A stretch of DNA of 15,281 nucleotides, from positions 1 to 15,281 of the forward strand of contig PKTC01000059.1 in NCBI GenBank assembly GCA_002869305.1. Direction: 5' to 3'. Below are positions 14,551 through 15,281 of this stretch, one piece after another. The stretch comes from Marinilabiliales bacterium. GTDB lineage: Bacteria > Bacteroidota > Bacteroidia > Bacteroidales > UBA12077. Made by a program: the position numbers and the translations under genes. The notes under the pieces are model-generated. The model did no database searches. It saw only the letters and a program-made list of their open reading frames with translations, and was not told where the DNA came from. The number at the start of each line of letters is the position of its first letter. Positions within the stretch are counted from its first letter, which is position 1.

Positions 14551-15281
14551 TATTGGCTGTTTTTTATGCTTACTTCAATTAATTCAATTTCTCCTTCTCT
14601 ACTAAAAATAGAGCTACTTAAATCCTTATCAATTGAATTGCACTGAAATTCGATGTTATTGCCATTTCTTAATTTTATGGAGATTTGATTTAAATCTGAA
14701 AAATTATAAACAACAGGTACTTGACATAGTGTTAATGCTATTTGACCCGCTTTTAGTCGAAGTTGCATTTTCTCACCTTTTAAGGAGTAATATTCAAATT
14801 CTGCATTCTTGGTTAAAATCTCATCCTTATTCAACAATGTAGAATCAAAATTAATTGCTCCATTCTCGATTCGCACACCTAATTCGCCTAAGCGGGATAT
14901 TACATCCTCCTTAACCTGACCAGTTAAACCTGGCTGCTTAACACCCCCATTTTCTGGTGTATGAGAATAGGCATCAGTTGGAAATGCTCCATACAAATCC
15001 GGCGATTTATACAGTCCAATTCCCGCCTTTATTTCATAATAGTGATCTTTTATTTTACTCGTGTATACAATATCTGCACCTTCTTTGAGTGCTCTAAAAT
15101 AGGTCTCCTGAGTAGCTAGTAAGAGCTTGGAAACCATATGCCAGTAGATAGATCCTAATCCTTCGTATCCGTAAAAAGTTCCTGATCTTCCTGTAAATGA
15201 TTTATGATCAAAAACCTCTTCGTAAATTTCAAGTATTCTTTCTTTTTCTTCTTTAACAAGATCCTTGTATTCGTTATTTTC
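14550..15281 (-). CDS. C-terminal part of a large (alpha/alpha)6-barrel glycoside phosphorylase- or hydrolase-like protein, 5' end outside window
   Basis: The - strand frame is open from 15281 to a TAA ending at 14550: 243 residues of a longer protein. An ATG at 15137 is internal, since the reading frame continues upstream of it with well-conserved residues FYGYEGLGSIYWH (fragment 36-48). From that point come a helical barrel segment (to about 75), a loop with LYGAFPTDAYSHTPENG (97-113), a second motif QPGLTGQVKEDV (116-127), and GELGVRIENGAINFD (132-146) leading to a beta-rich tail. These motifs resemble the C-terminal barrel end and jelly-roll of inverting disaccharide/oligoglucan phosphorylases and related GH94/GH149/GH161-like proteins. 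I cannot place it in one family, and the catalytic Asp would be upstream, outside the window. Beta-1,3-glucan context favours GH149 or GH161. It overlaps the GH17-like gene by one base. Confidence 0.5.
   Translation of the reverse strand, partial: ENNEYKDLVKEEKERILEIYEEVFDHKSFTGRSGTFYGYEGLGSIYWHMVSKLLLATQETYFRALKEGADIVYTSKIKDHYYEIKAGIGLYKSPDLYGAFPTDAYSHTPENGGVKQPGLTGQVKEDVISRLGELGVRIENGAINFDSTLLNKDEILTKNAEFEYYSLKGEKMQLRLKAGQIALTLCQVPVVYNFSDLNQISIKLRNGNNIEFQCNSIDKDLSSSIFSREGEIELIEVSIKNSQ

Noticed and set aside
1..15281. CRISPR array, insertion sequence, phage or defence genes
   Set aside because: No regularly spaced repeats, transposase, integrase or terminal inverted repeats seen. The tRNA gene shows no duplicated 3' end that would mark an integration site in this window.

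Overview
The window looks like a chromosomal segment of an AT-rich member of the Bacteroidota, probably a marine or anaerobic lineage related to the Marinilabiliales or Bacteroidales. Three things point there: the gene content (a DUF3822-rsmD pair, a UPF0047/YjbQ protein, a RecD-like helicase typed as in this phylum), matches to the phylum's promoter pattern TTTG-N19-TAnnTTTG, and a tRNA gene without an encoded CCA end. The genus is inference only.

Left part (1-5879), mostly housekeeping. It holds the 3' end of an alpha-D-phosphohexomutase, a YjbQ-family protein and a CDF-type zinc exporter, all on the + strand. A RecD/Pif1-like SF1B helicase follows on the - strand; its stop codon interlocks with that of the exporter. 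A divergent intergenic region then leads into a tight three-gene + strand operon: a single-pass pilin-like protein, a DUF3822 protein and the 16S rRNA methyltransferase RsmD.

Centre (5880-8244). A short hairpin and a near-perfect promoter precede a tRNA-Asp(GTC), which ends at a strong bidirectional terminator shared with a convergent STAS-domain gene. Next, on the + strand, is an exported octaheme cytochrome c of the hydroxylamine oxidoreductase (HAO) superfamily, standing alone.

Right part (8278 to the right edge). This is a six-gene - strand operon for sugar use. In transcription order it holds: the C-terminal part of a large protein that resembles an (alpha/alpha)6-barrel glycoside phosphorylase or hydrolase (cut by the window edge); a cytoplasmic GH17-like enzyme joined to it by a TAATG stop/start overlap; a second GH17-like enzyme that is a lipoprotein; an MFS transporter of the GPH (MelB) family; a vSGLT-like sodium/sugar symporter; and a Gfo/Idh/MocA oxidoreductase. 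A reasonable model is beta-glucan (probably beta-1,3) use: the lipoprotein trims glucan outside the cytoplasm, the two cation-coupled symporters import the products, and the cytoplasmic GH17, phosphorylase-like protein and oxidoreductase finish the job. No SusC/SusD pair is present in the window.

Points most worth a second look are the GH17 pair coupled to an unassigned phosphorylase-like protein, the solitary octaheme HAO-like cytochrome, an Asp-to-Tyr change in the metal loop of the phosphohexomutase, and the pilin-like/DUF3822 pair.
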